From NCBI GenBank assembly GCA_005779435.1, contig SXJH01000177.1, positions 1 to 7,214 of the forward strand: 7,214 bases of DNA, read 5' to 3'. This DNA is from Nitrosomonas sp. Its GTDB lineage: Bacteria; Pseudomonadota; Gammaproteobacteria; Burkholderiales; Nitrosomonadaceae. The translations under genes were made by a program, and so were the position numbers. Shown here in pieces: positions 1-5,947 of this stretch. Each line of letters starts with the position of its first letter. The stretch's first letter is position 1. Under the pieces are notes generated by a model. The model was not told where the DNA came from. It made no database searches and saw only the letters and a list, made by a program, of their open reading frames with translations.

Positions 1-1800
1 ACCTTCGGCAAAAGCTTCGTAATCATGTTGCTTGAGCGTAAAAGTATGGCCTTCGCGCGCTGCACGCTGAGCGTACAGATTCAGCAATTCCGCCGCAGTG
101 TCGCGCACTTGTTGCATCGCCTTGCGCTTGGCTTTATCCCACTGACTGCTGCCCAACTTGTGCAGCGGCGCCGATTCCGGAGCACCGCCGCTGTAGTGTC
201 CGATCAAGTATAGTTGCGAAACCGGCACATACAATTTGTCGCCGCCATCGTATTCCAGCGCCAAAAATTCACTCAACTCGCCCGGCTCGCCTTCACCGAC
301 ATCCATGCTGATCAGCCCAAGATAACGCCCGATGCCGTGCTGTTCATGCACCACCGGATCGCCCGGTTTGATCTCCGACAAGTCTCGCAGAATGTTATCG
401 GTCGACGTGGTTTTACGCGCTTCACGCTCGCGACGGCCGTGCACATGCGTCGCATACAATTCGCTTTCGGTAATAAAAGCCAGTTTCCCGGGTTCGTCAA
501 TGAACCCGGTATGCAGCGGCGCTACGCTGAGCATCATTTGTTGCGCGCCGCTTAAGAAGGCCGCATAGTCCTGGCAAACGCCCGGATGCACATCATATTG
601 GTGTAAATACTCGGCAATCAATTCGCGTCGCCCCATGCTTTCCGCCAGCAGCAGCACTCTTCCGCCGGATTGGGTGAATTGCGCGACAAACGCGCTTAGC
701 TTTTCCAGCGGATTTTCCGCGTGCCGGTTGACTTGTACCGATGGCAGCGGAAGACTGGTTTTAGCGCCGGTGATTTTTGCATCCTGCCCATCCGGCAGGA
801 TTTCAATGCGCGCGTAAGGCTTGATCTGACCGAAGAAGCTGTCGCCGGTCAAAAACAATTCGGTTGGCGGGATCAGAGGCCGATCGCCATCGCCGCGCAT
901 CAATTGATAGCGCGATTGCGTATCGTGCCAGAATTCGTCGATGATGGGCCGCACATCGTGATGCAAGCACACCAATGTATTTTCCGGCAGATAATCGAAC
1001 AATGTTTCAGTTTGTTCAAAAAACAGCGGCAAATAGTATTCGATTCCCGCAGGCGTCAGACCTTTGCTGATGTCTTTGTAAATCTTGCGCTTGCTGGGAT
1101 CGCCTTCAAAGGTTTCACGGAACTTTCCGCGAAAAAAACTCCGCCCCGCTTCATCCAGCGGAAATTCACGCGCGGGCAACAACCGGATTTCCTTAACCGG
1201 ATAGATGCTGCGCTGCGTATCGACATCGAAAGTGCGAATAGTGTCGACTTCGTTATCCAGTAGATCGATACGATACGGCAGCGGGCTGCCCATCGGATAG
1301 AGATCGATCAAACCGCCGCGCACACTATATTCGCCCGGAGAAAAAACTTGCGTGACATGCGTATAGCCCGCCAACGTCAATTGGCTGCGCAATTTAGCCG
1401 GATCGAGCTTTTCGCCTTGTCTCAGGAAAAAAGTATGCGCAGCCAGAAAGGTGCGCGGCAACATGCGGTATAACGCGGTCGTCAGCGGCGCTATCAGCAC
1501 GTCGCAAGCACCATTCATGACTTGATACAATGTTGCCAACCGCTCTGAGACCAGATCGTGATGCGGCGAAAAAACATCGTAAGGCAATGTTTCCCAATCG
1601 GGTAACAAATGCGTTCTTAATTCAGGCGCAAAGAACGGAATTTCTTCCTGTAGGCGCTGGGCAGCCAATGCATTGGCCGTGACGATAGCGATCGGTTTTG
1701 CCTGTTGCGCCAATTGCGCAAGAAACATCGCATCGCCGGAGCCGTCAAACTGAGCGTAACGTACTATGCTGCCGGGTGCGAGTGAGGGGTACTGTTGCAT
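1..1800 (-). CDS. mfd: Transcription-repair coupling factor Mfd, N-terminal 600 residues (partial)
   Basis: Mfd is the cytoplasmic translocase that removes RNA polymerase stalled at DNA damage and recruits UvrA for nucleotide excision repair. The frame is open from an ATG at 1800 to the window edge, giving 600 of the roughly 1150 residues usual for the family; the gene continues leftwards outside the window. Residues about 1-330 form the UvrB-like module, with LPDWETLPYD (66-75), the RGGLIDLYPMGS segment (161-172) and FDVDTQR (191-197). No intact Walker A is visible near the N-terminus, as expected because this module is catalytically dead in Mfd. Residues about 478-550 are the CarD-like RNA polymerase interaction domain, beginning GDPVVHEQHGIGRYLGL. 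The linker AAELLNLYAQRAAREG (569-584) leads towards the translocase motor, which is not in view. An in-frame TGA at 1858-1860 with no other ATG between supports this start; the ribosome-binding site is weak. Gene identity is near certain. Confidence 0.97.
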   Translation of the reverse strand, partial: MQQYPSLAPGSIVRYAQFDGSGDAMFLAQLAQQAKPIAIVTANALAAQRLQEEIPFFAPELRTHLLPDWETLPYDVFSPHHDLVSERLATLYQVMNGACDVLIAPLTTALYRMLPRTFLAAHTFFLRQGEKLDPAKLRSQLTLAGYTHVTQVFSPGEYSVRGGLIDLYPMGSPLPYRIDLLDNEVDTIRTFDVDTQRSIYPVKEIRLLPAREFPLDEAGRSFFRGKFRETFEGDPSKRKIYKDISKGLTPAGIEYYLPLFFEQTETLFDYLPENTLVCLHHDVRPIIDEFWHDTQSRYQLMRGDGDRPLIPPTELFLTGDSFFGQIKPYARIEILPDGQDAKITGAKTSLPLPSVQVNRHAENPLEKLSAFVAQFTQSGGRVLLLAESMGRRELIAEYLHQYDVHPGVCQDYAAFLSGAQQMMLSVAPLHTGFIDEPGKLAFITESELYATHVHGRREREARKTTSTDNILRDLSEIKPGDPVVHEQHGIGRYLGLISMDVGEGEPGELSEFLALEYDGGDKLYVPVSQLYLIGHYSGGAPESAPLHKLGSSQWDKAKRKAMQQVRDTAAELLNLYAQRAAREGHTFTLKQHDYEAFAEG

Positions 1801-1863
1801 GGCGAGTCCGGAACGGTCGTACTCATGGAAAAATTCCCTCGAAAGACCGTCATGAATTCAAAA

Positions 1864-1880
1864 TTGGCATATTATATGCG
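1864..1880 (-). promoter_or_regulatory. Candidate mfd promoter -10 element inside a small palindrome
   Basis: Read leftwards, positions 1876-1871 give a perfect TATAAT about 70 bases before the mfd start. It sits inside the 13-base inverted repeat GCATATTATATGC (1867-1879). No good -35 hexamer is seen at 16-18 bases upstream, so the promoter call rests on the -10 alone. The palindrome could be an operator or chance in AT-rich DNA. Confidence 0.35.
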
Positions 1881-1925
1881 GATATCGATGCTTAGAATCT
1901 CGTCTTTTGCGTTGCTTGTATGTTT

Positions 1926-1970
1926 TATAACGATAAGAGCTTCTATTTTTACCTTATTCAAAATTTGAAT
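1926..1970 (+). promoter_or_regulatory. AT-rich divergent region, possible promoter for the TPR gene
   Basis: The 233 bases between the mfd start and the rightward TPR gene are AT-rich from about 1880. A TATAAC hexamer at 1926-1931 is the best rightward -10 candidate, without a convincing -35. Downstream lies the inverted repeat ATTCAAAATTTGAAT (1956-1970). I see no RNA gene or small coding frame here. Weak evidence. Confidence 0.2.
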
Positions 1971-2033
1971 TTATGCGAAATCAGGATATGCTTAATCAAT
2001 TCATAACAAAACCGTTTGAATAATAGCAATAAT

Positions 2034-2858
2034 ATGAACGCTTTTATGACATCGACCATCGAGCGCTTCGCAAAAAGAATAATCGTCATTGTTTGTTTAT
2101 CGGCACCCGTTTTTGCGTTGGGTGCATCGTCCACGCTATTGACCCCTGAGAATACACAGAAAATCGAATGGGCGGTTTGGAAGTATGCCGTCGATACTCC
2201 GTTGCTGCTAAAAACGATAGACTGGTTCCGCGAATTAACACGCAACTCAACGGAATCAGCCGCGCTGGCCGAGCTTTCCCGTTTGAAGTTTATGCAAGCA
2301 CAGCTTGAATCCGATAAAGAACGCCGCATACAATTATTCGAAAACGCCATCGAGACCGCCGATCAAGCGCTGGCGCTAAATGCCAACGATGTGCGCGGTT
2401 TGTTCTGGAAGGCCGCCGCGATGGGCAAAGTCGCGGAGGATAGCGGCATTATCAATGCATTGCGCATGTTGCGTCCCATGGAGAGCATGTTGCTAAAAGT
2501 GATCGAACTGGACGAGCATTATGAAAATGCCGGCGCGCACCGCGCACTGGGTCGAATGTACCACCAACTCCCGGGCTTTCCGATCAGTTTCGGCAGCAAC
2601 CGGAAAGCGCTGATGCATCTGAAGCGCGCGCATGAGTTGTTTCCACGCGATGTCATTACTCGCGCGTTTTACGCTGAACTGCTGCACGACAGCGGCAGAA
2701 AAGCAGAGGCGCGCAAGCATGCGGAATTCGTATTGGCAACGCCGGTCGCCGATGAAGATGCAAGGGAATTTGCCGAATATGTTGGCATCGCCCAGGAAGT
2801 AATCAATAAAACCGGCAGAACCGCTGTCAGACTTGGGCATAGAGATTCGCCGCTTTGA
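2034..2858 (+). CDS. Exported tetratricopeptide-repeat protein, TRAP T-component-like
   Basis: This 274-residue protein starts with a signal-peptide pattern: basic ERFAKR (10-15), a hydrophobic stretch IIVIVCLSAPVFA (16-28), and a likely cleavage site around ALG|ASS (28-33). It should therefore be periplasmic. The mature part is helical with TPR-like helices: about 98-118 (ending QALALNANDVRG), 150-176 (VIELDEHYENAGAHRALGRMY) and 187-235 (KALMHLKRAHELFP, then YAELLHDSGRKAEARKHAE). The GAHRALGRMYHQLPGFP stretch followed by a gap and an A-x-x-HxxRAxEL helix resembles the TatT family of TRAP transporter T-components, but no TRAP transporter genes are nearby, so its partner is unknown. I chose ATG 2034; an in-frame TTG at 2016 and ATG at 2046 are alternatives, and none has a clear Shine-Dalgarno sequence. 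nudB follows after 23 bases and may be co-transcribed. Confidence 0.8.
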   Translation: MNAFMTSTIERFAKRIIVIVCLSAPVFALGASSTLLTPENTQKIEWAVWKYAVDTPLLLKTIDWFRELTRNSTESAALAELSRLKFMQAQLESDKERRIQLFENAIETADQALALNANDVRGLFWKAAAMGKVAEDSGIINALRMLRPMESMLLKVIELDEHYENAGAHRALGRMYHQLPGFPISFGSNRKALMHLKRAHELFPRDVITRAFYAELLHDSGRKAEARKHAEFVLATPVADEDAREFAEYVGIAQEVINKTGRTAVRLGHRDSPL

Positions 2859-2881
2859 TGCTCCGACGTTAAATCCGCCAG

Positions 2882-3325
2882 ATGTATAAAATCCCGGTTT
2901 CCGTCTTAGTTATTATCCATACCGCCGATTTACAAGTTTTGTTGCTGGAACGCGCCGATCACCCCGGTTATTGGCAATCGGTGACCGGAAGCCAAGACCC
3001 GGGAGAAACGCTTTATCAGACGGCATTTCGCGAGATTGCGGAAGAAACCGGTCTCAATGCAGCCGATTATGCGCTGACCGACTGGCACAAGGAAAATCAG
3101 TATGAAATTTACGAAGAATGGCGCTGGCGCTATGGTCCCGATGTTCGATTCAATACCGAACATGTGTTTGGCCTGCGCCTTCCCGCTGTCGTGCCAATAA
3201 AAATTGCCGCCCGAGAACATTTGAACGCCATCTGGCTGCCCTGGCAGCAAGCGGCTCGGAAAGTATTTTCCAGCAGTAATGCCGAAGCCATTCTTGAATT
3301 GCCGTCCAGGAGTCGTCGGACTTAA
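2882..3325 (+). CDS. nudB: Dihydroneopterin triphosphate diphosphatase NudB (Nudix hydrolase)
   Basis: NudB removes pyrophosphate from 7,8-dihydroneopterin triphosphate to give the monophosphate, an early cytoplasmic step of folate synthesis. The 147 residues match the length of E. coli NudB (about 150). The Nudix box is complete at 36-58: G36, E42, then R50-E51 and E54-E55 followed by TGL, with the acidic residues that bind Mg2+. NudB-specific features flank it: KIPVSVLVII at the N-terminus, the WQSVTGS segment before the box, and RYGPDVRFNTEHVFGLRLP (103-121) with an EHLNAIWLP segment (about 71% through). The start ATG lies 23 bases after the TPR gene stop; no strong ribosome-binding site is visible. 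In many betaproteobacteria nudB sits elsewhere, so its pairing with a TPR gene says little about function. Confidence 0.93.
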   Translation: MYKIPVSVLVIIHTADLQVLLLERADHPGYWQSVTGSQDPGETLYQTAFREIAEETGLNAADYALTDWHKENQYEIYEEWRWRYGPDVRFNTEHVFGLRLPAVVPIKIAAREHLNAIWLPWQQAARKVFSSSNAEAILELPSRSRRT

Positions 3326-3526
3326 GCAATCGTAGCGAACCAAGCAGGAGAGCGAGCGCAGATTCTCTTAATTTTGCGGCGGATAGTGAACTATGCAACG
3401 AAAAAATTGAGAAAGATAGCTGAAAACAAACCCCGCCAGCCCGTCTGCAAATCTAAACAAATATTACCCAGGTAGTATTGCAATACCCGGCTGCAAATTC
3501 CGGCGATAAGAAATGGAGCGTGGAGA

Positions 3527-3565
3527 TCGGGCGCAATCCGAGTAAAAAAGAAGGATCGCGCCCGA
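3527..3565. terminator. Strong stem-loop between convergent nudB and the carbonic anhydrase gene
   Basis: Bases 3527-3539 pair with 3553-3565: a 13-pair GC-rich stem (TCGGGCGC / GCGCCCGA at the base) with one A-C mismatch and a 13-base A-rich loop. It lies 18 bases past the stop of the leftward carbonic anhydrase gene and about 200 bases past nudB. The classic run of U after the stem is missing in both directions, so it may be a weak or Rho-assisted bidirectional terminator, or an mRNA-stabilising hairpin. The rest of 3326-3582 shows no gene; a 12-base perfect palindrome GTATTGCAATAC lies at 3475-3486. Confidence 0.45.
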
Positions 3566-3582
3566 AAAGGGTAAAACGATTA

Positions 3583-4608
3583 TTATGCGATCGGAACGAT
3601 GCGCAAAGAACCGTGGCCCAGGATGGATGCGGTAGCGACATTTTGCAACGTAATTGCTTTGGCAATACGTTGTTCGTCCGCTTCATCGCCGGTTGTATTA
3701 ATGTCTTTCGCCGCATTGCCGAATGCCCATGCGTCAACGACAAACATATCGTATTGCGGGCCGTATTTAGCGCGAATTGCAGAACGATCGACGGTAGTTC
3801 CCGATTTGGTATTCAATGCAATACCTAATTCATTATGCTTGCCAACTAATTCTTCATAAAGCGCACCGGCATCTCGCGCCGCTTGCACAACGGCAGCTCT
3901 ATCTTCGGCAAAAAAACCGGCCTGGCCTAAGCGATTCTTAGCTTGCTGCACGATGGATTCTTTTTCCGACTCGGTTACATTAATACCGAGTTGGCTAACG
4001 AGGGAAGCGATATCGTTGATACGTTCCGCGATGTGCTGATAAATCGTCGGCGCTTTTGCGCATGCGCCGCAACCGCAGCTACTATGATCGTCGCCATGCA
4101 CACCGGTTGAATGACCTTTTTCTTTCAATGTACTGACAGTTTGCGTCGTAAGCTGCATTTCATCAATATCAGCGGCTGCCGAGTTATTTCCAAGATCGCC
4201 GCCATAAACGATACTTAAAGTACCGCCAGCCGCACAAGGCGCGCCAATACGTGCGCCATCTTTATCGGTACGACCGTCGACACAAATTTCCGGCACCGCA
4301 CCGCTAACCGGTATGTTAAATAAACCTGCTGCGATAGCTTGGTACATTTCATCGACAACTTTCGGATCGACATCGTTACGATTGTCAGGCCCGATCGAGC
4401 CTAAACCTAAATTGAATTTACCTAAGGTAATGTACTGAGTGATGCTTGCATTCGCTGCTTGCGCAGGCGATTCATGTTCGAGATTGATACCGGTTGCTGA
4501 TGTTGATGGCGCTGATTCTGGTGTCGTTGCTGGTGCCGGCGTTGCTATCGATGCTTTTTCTTCACTGCCTGTAAAATGTTTTAACAGATTTTTTAAACTT
4601 TCAAACAT
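3583..4608 (-). CDS. Zeta-class (cadmium-type) carbonic anhydrase with N-terminal tag helix and linker
   Basis: The protein probably interconverts CO2 and bicarbonate. From about residue 95 to 341 it follows the diatom CDCA domain: the EICVDGR motif (107-113), a Gly-rich segment AAGGTLSIVYGGDLG (126-140), GVHGDDHSSCGCGAC (169-183), and a C-terminal FVVDAWAFGNAAKD segment (289-302) ending RIVPI. In diatom CDCA1 the metal is held by Cys-His-Cys; the equivalents here are Cys109, His171 and Cys180, all present, with Asp111 and Arg113 beside the first. There is one catalytic domain rather than the tandem copies of the Thalassiosira protein. Residues 1-18 (MFESLKNLLKHFTGSEEK) form a likely amphipathic helix, followed by an Ala/Pro/Ser/Thr-rich linker to about 55. 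No signal peptide is seen, so it should stay in the cytoplasm or in a compartment. AAAGGA lies 8 bases before the ATG. The metal used (Cd, Zn or Co) cannot be told from sequence. Confidence 0.85.
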   Translation of the reverse strand: MFESLKNLLKHFTGSEEKASIATPAPATTPESAPSTSATGINLEHESPAQAANASITQYITLGKFNLGLGSIGPDNRNDVDPKVVDEMYQAIAAGLFNIPVSGAVPEICVDGRTDKDGARIGAPCAAGGTLSIVYGGDLGNNSAAADIDEMQLTTQTVSTLKEKGHSTGVHGDDHSSCGCGACAKAPTIYQHIAERINDIASLVSQLGINVTESEKESIVQQAKNRLGQAGFFAEDRAAVVQAARDAGALYEELVGKHNELGIALNTKSGTTVDRSAIRAKYGPQYDMFVVDAWAFGNAAKDINTTGDEADEQRIAKAITLQNVATASILGHGSLRIVPIA

Positions 4609-4709
4609 TCTAGATATCCTTTGTAGTAATTGGTCAGTTGATCATAACTTTCATACTTGCCATATTTAAAATGACTCAAAGAAAGAACTTGCCAAAGCCT
4701 TTTAACCTA
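4550..4709 (-). repeat. Direct repeat copy A: promoter, leader and first 18 codons of the carbonic anhydrase gene
   Basis: This segment is repeated about 347 bases away at 4897-5066. Bases 4555-4650 match 4902-4997 with one difference (4610 against 4957). Beyond 4650 the match continues to 4709 with small insertions and substitutions. The 18 tag codons (4555-4608) are identical at the DNA level, and the match stops just as the linkers begin. The outer end of this copy coincides with the stop codon of the 82-residue gene. Confidence 0.9.
4617..4679 (-). promoter_or_regulatory. Leader of the carbonic anhydrase gene: candidate promoter and ribosome-binding site
   Basis: Read leftwards there is TTGAGT (4679-4674), an 18-base spacer, and TATGAA (4655-4650), followed by a leader of about 35-40 bases. 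The Shine-Dalgarno sequence AAAGGA (4622-4617) sits 8 bases before the ATG. The same elements at the same spacing occur in the upstream duplicate (5031-4964), which supports the assignment, although each hexamer matches consensus at only four of six positions. Having its own promoter would allow expression apart from the 82-residue gene. Confidence 0.4.
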
Positions 4710-4955
4710 ATCGCCATCCTTTGACTGAACGGCTCCTTCATCGTTAGTTTGTGCCGCCGCTTGAGTATCTGTGTCAGCTACCGAAACTGGTTCAGGGGTT
4801 GGTTCAGGGGTTGGTTCAGATTCAGGTACCGGTTCAGGGGTTGGTTCAGGGGTTGGTTCAGGCACCACTGCTGAAATGGATTCAGGTGCCGCTGCTGATG
4901 TTTTTTCTTCACTGCCTGTAAAATGTTTTAACAGATTTTTTAAACTTTCAAACAT
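4707..4955 (-). CDS. 82-residue tag-only protein with TPEP-repeat tail, no known domain
   Basis: I do not recognise a family. Residues 1-18 are identical to those of the downstream carbonic anhydrase (MFESLKNLLKHFTGSEEK) and form a probable amphipathic helix with Phe2, Leu5, Leu8, Leu9 and Phe12 on one face. Residues about 19-58 are Pro/Glu/Thr-rich, with repeated TPEP tetrapeptides; 59-82 are polar and acidic, ending SKDGD. There is no signal peptide, cysteine or enzyme motif. It is preceded by AAAGGA 8 bases before ATG and its own promoter-like sequence. It may be a scaffold or competitor that shares the tag's binding partner, or the remains of a duplicated carbonic anhydrase gene that lost its catalytic part. 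The open frame with intact ribosome-binding site argues that it is translated; function is unknown. Confidence 0.7.
   Translation of the reverse strand: MFESLKNLLKHFTGSEEKTSAAAPESISAVVPEPTPEPTPEPVPESEPTPEPTPEPVSVADTDTQAAAQTNDEGAVQSKDGD
4789..4866. repeat. 12-base tandem repeats encoding TPEP units
   Basis: On the plus strand the unit GGTTCAGGGGTT occurs at 4789-4800, 4801-4812, 4831-4842 and 4843-4854. A longer variant lies at 4813-4830 and a diverged last unit at 4855-4866. The whole is two rounds of a higher-order block (4789-4830 and 4831-4866). Each unit is four codons, so copy-number change keeps the reading frame of the 82-residue protein and only alters the length of its tail. Confidence 0.9.
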
Positions 4956-5066
4956 TTTAGATATCCTTTGTAGTAATTGGTCAGTTGATCATAACTTCTA
5001 TTGCATACTTGCCGTATCCAAAGTGACTCAAAGAAAGGGCAAACCTTGCCAAAGCCGTTTAACCTG
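4897..5066 (-). repeat. Direct repeat copy B: promoter, leader and first 18 codons of the 82-residue gene
   Basis: This is the partner of 4550-4709. It differs mainly by an extra few bases near 4998-5002 (between -10 candidate and leader) and near 5038-5045, where a small GGCAA-acc-TTGCC inverted repeat is unique to this copy. The match begins at about 5066 in the trmB-side intergenic DNA and ends a few bases into the linker codons. Confidence 0.9.
4964..5031 (-). promoter_or_regulatory. Leader of the 82-residue gene: candidate promoter and ribosome-binding site
   Basis: Read leftwards: TTGAGT (5031-5026), an 18-base spacer, TATGCA (5007-5002), then the Shine-Dalgarno AAAGGA (4969-4964) 8 bases before the ATG at 4955. 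The layout is the same as in front of the carbonic anhydrase gene, so the two genes are probably expressed under the same control. Confidence 0.4.
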
Positions 5067-5100
5067 ATAGTTGTCCTCGGATTATAATTATGGTTAATTG

Positions 5101-5136
5101 ACTGAGCTTTAGAATTCTAACACTACTTTTCTCAGT
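5101..5136. other. Inverted repeat around a 12-base perfect palindrome
   Basis: ACTGAG (5101-5106) and CTCAGT (5131-5136) can pair, enclosing the perfect palindrome TTAGAATTCTAA (5109-5120). It lies between the trmB end and the promoter of the 82-residue gene. It could be an operator, part of a terminator for readthrough from trmB, or chance in AT-rich DNA. No U-run follows on either strand. Confidence 0.3.
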
Positions 5137-5194
5137 TATAGGCAGTTATTCTATTTTTTACTCCTGCTCGCTTTATCAAAATATTATTTCAATC

Positions 5195-5237
5195 GCGTAA
5201 GCACAGTTATTTTATGTGCAATTGCAGTCACTTACGC
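5195..5237 (-). terminator. Possible trmB terminator or stem-loop
   Basis: Just past the trmB stop, GCGTAAG (5195-5201) can pair with CTTACGC (5231-5237). Inside, GCACA (5201-5205) and TGTGC (5215-5219) offer an alternative hairpin with a 9-base AT-rich loop. Read leftwards, the downstream sequence is AT-rich but lacks a clean U-run, so termination is plausible rather than shown. Confidence 0.35.
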
Positions 5238-5243
5238 TCCATC

Positions 5244-5918
5244 TTACACAAATACCTTCTTCCGAAAGATCATATCCCATACATCATGCCCAAGTTCGAT
5301 TCCGCGTTGCTCAAATTTGGTCATCGGGCGATAGTCCGGGCGCGGCGCATAGCCGGATGCGATATTGATGAGCTGCGGCTCCTGCGTTAGCACTTGCAGT
5401 ATGTATTCGGCATAATCTTCCCAGTCGGTTGCGATATGCACATAACCATTCGATTTCAGAAGCTCGCATAGACGTGCGATCAATTGAGGCTGCACCAATC
5501 GGCGTTTGTGGTGTCTGGCTTTCGGCCAAGGGTCGGGAAAATAAATATGAACCCCGTCGAGACTGTCGATTGGTAGCATGTCATGTAAGACTTCAACGGC
5601 ATCGTGCTGAATGATGCGTAAATTGGTCAATCCGAGTTGTTCTATTTGATTGAGCAAACTTCCCACTCCCGGCGTATGCACTTCAATGCCGAGATAGTCG
5701 TTTTCGGGATGTCTGTGTGCAATCGTTGCAGTGGTGCCGCCCATGCCAAATCCGATTTCGAGAATCTTCGGCGCATTGCGGCCAAAAACCTGATTTAACG
5801 CAAGCGCATTTTCGCTGTACGGAATACCATATTGTGTCAGCAGCGTCTCGTATGCACGCCGCTGCGCATTTGAAATGCGCCCCTGGCGAAGCACAAAGCT
5901 GCGGATGGTTCGTTGCAT
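5244..5918 (-). CDS. trmB: tRNA (guanine46-N7)-methyltransferase TrmB
   Basis: TrmB uses S-adenosylmethionine to methylate N7 of G46 in the variable loop of many tRNAs. The 224 residues are the usual size. Family motifs appear in order: RSFVLRQGR (6-14), the cofactor-binding loop EIGFGMGG (54-61), GIEVH (77-81), HDAVEV (105-110), the signature FPDPWPKARHHKRR (127-140), TDWEDYAEY (164-172) and the C-terminal PDYRPMTKFEQRG (194-206). The ATG at 5918 lies 29 bases past the thiG stop, and the same spacing style as thiS-thiG suggests one operon, an arrangement seen in other betaproteobacteria. No strong ribosome-binding site is visible before this ATG, so translation may depend partly on coupling. 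Nothing appears damaged or missing. Confidence 0.96.
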   Translation of the reverse strand: MQRTIRSFVLRQGRISNAQRRAYETLLTQYGIPYSENALALNQVFGRNAPKILEIGFGMGGTTATIAHRHPENDYLGIEVHTPGVGSLLNQIEQLGLTNLRIIQHDAVEVLHDMLPIDSLDGVHIYFPDPWPKARHHKRRLVQPQLIARLCELLKSNGYVHIATDWEDYAEYILQVLTQEPQLINIASGYAPRPDYRPMTKFEQRGIELGHDVWDMIFRKKVFV

Positions 5919-5947
5919 GGATAAAAAAGCAGTGCCGCGAACGATAA

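Noticed and set aside
721..1263. 180-codon plus-strand open frame
   Set aside because: It lies wholly inside mfd on the opposite strand, shows no family resemblance and no ribosome-binding site.
2016..2033. TTG start for the TPR protein
   Set aside because: It would add an Asn-rich stretch before the signal peptide and has no ribosome-binding site; ATG 2034 gives a more ordinary signal peptide.
3345..3375. Terminator directly after nudB (GAGA...TCTC then TTAATTTT)
   Set aside because: The stem is only four pairs with a long loop, too weak to call.
5038..5060. Sigma-54-like promoter TTGGCAAGGTTTGC upstream of the 82-residue gene
   Set aside because: The GG and GC dinucleotides are 8 rather than 10 bases apart, and the GC element is absent from the other repeat copy.
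4771..5067. Plus-strand open frame encoding a Gly-Ser-Val repeat protein
   Set aside because: It is the antisense reading of the TPEP repeats and of the duplicated tag; the minus-strand frame has a proper ribosome-binding site and shares its protein sequence with the carbonic anhydrase gene.
5127..5140. CTGAGA motif on the minus strand, as in the thiamine pyrophosphate riboswitch
   Set aside because: The second conserved half of the riboswitch is missing and the gene downstream is not a thiamine gene; nothing similar precedes thiS.
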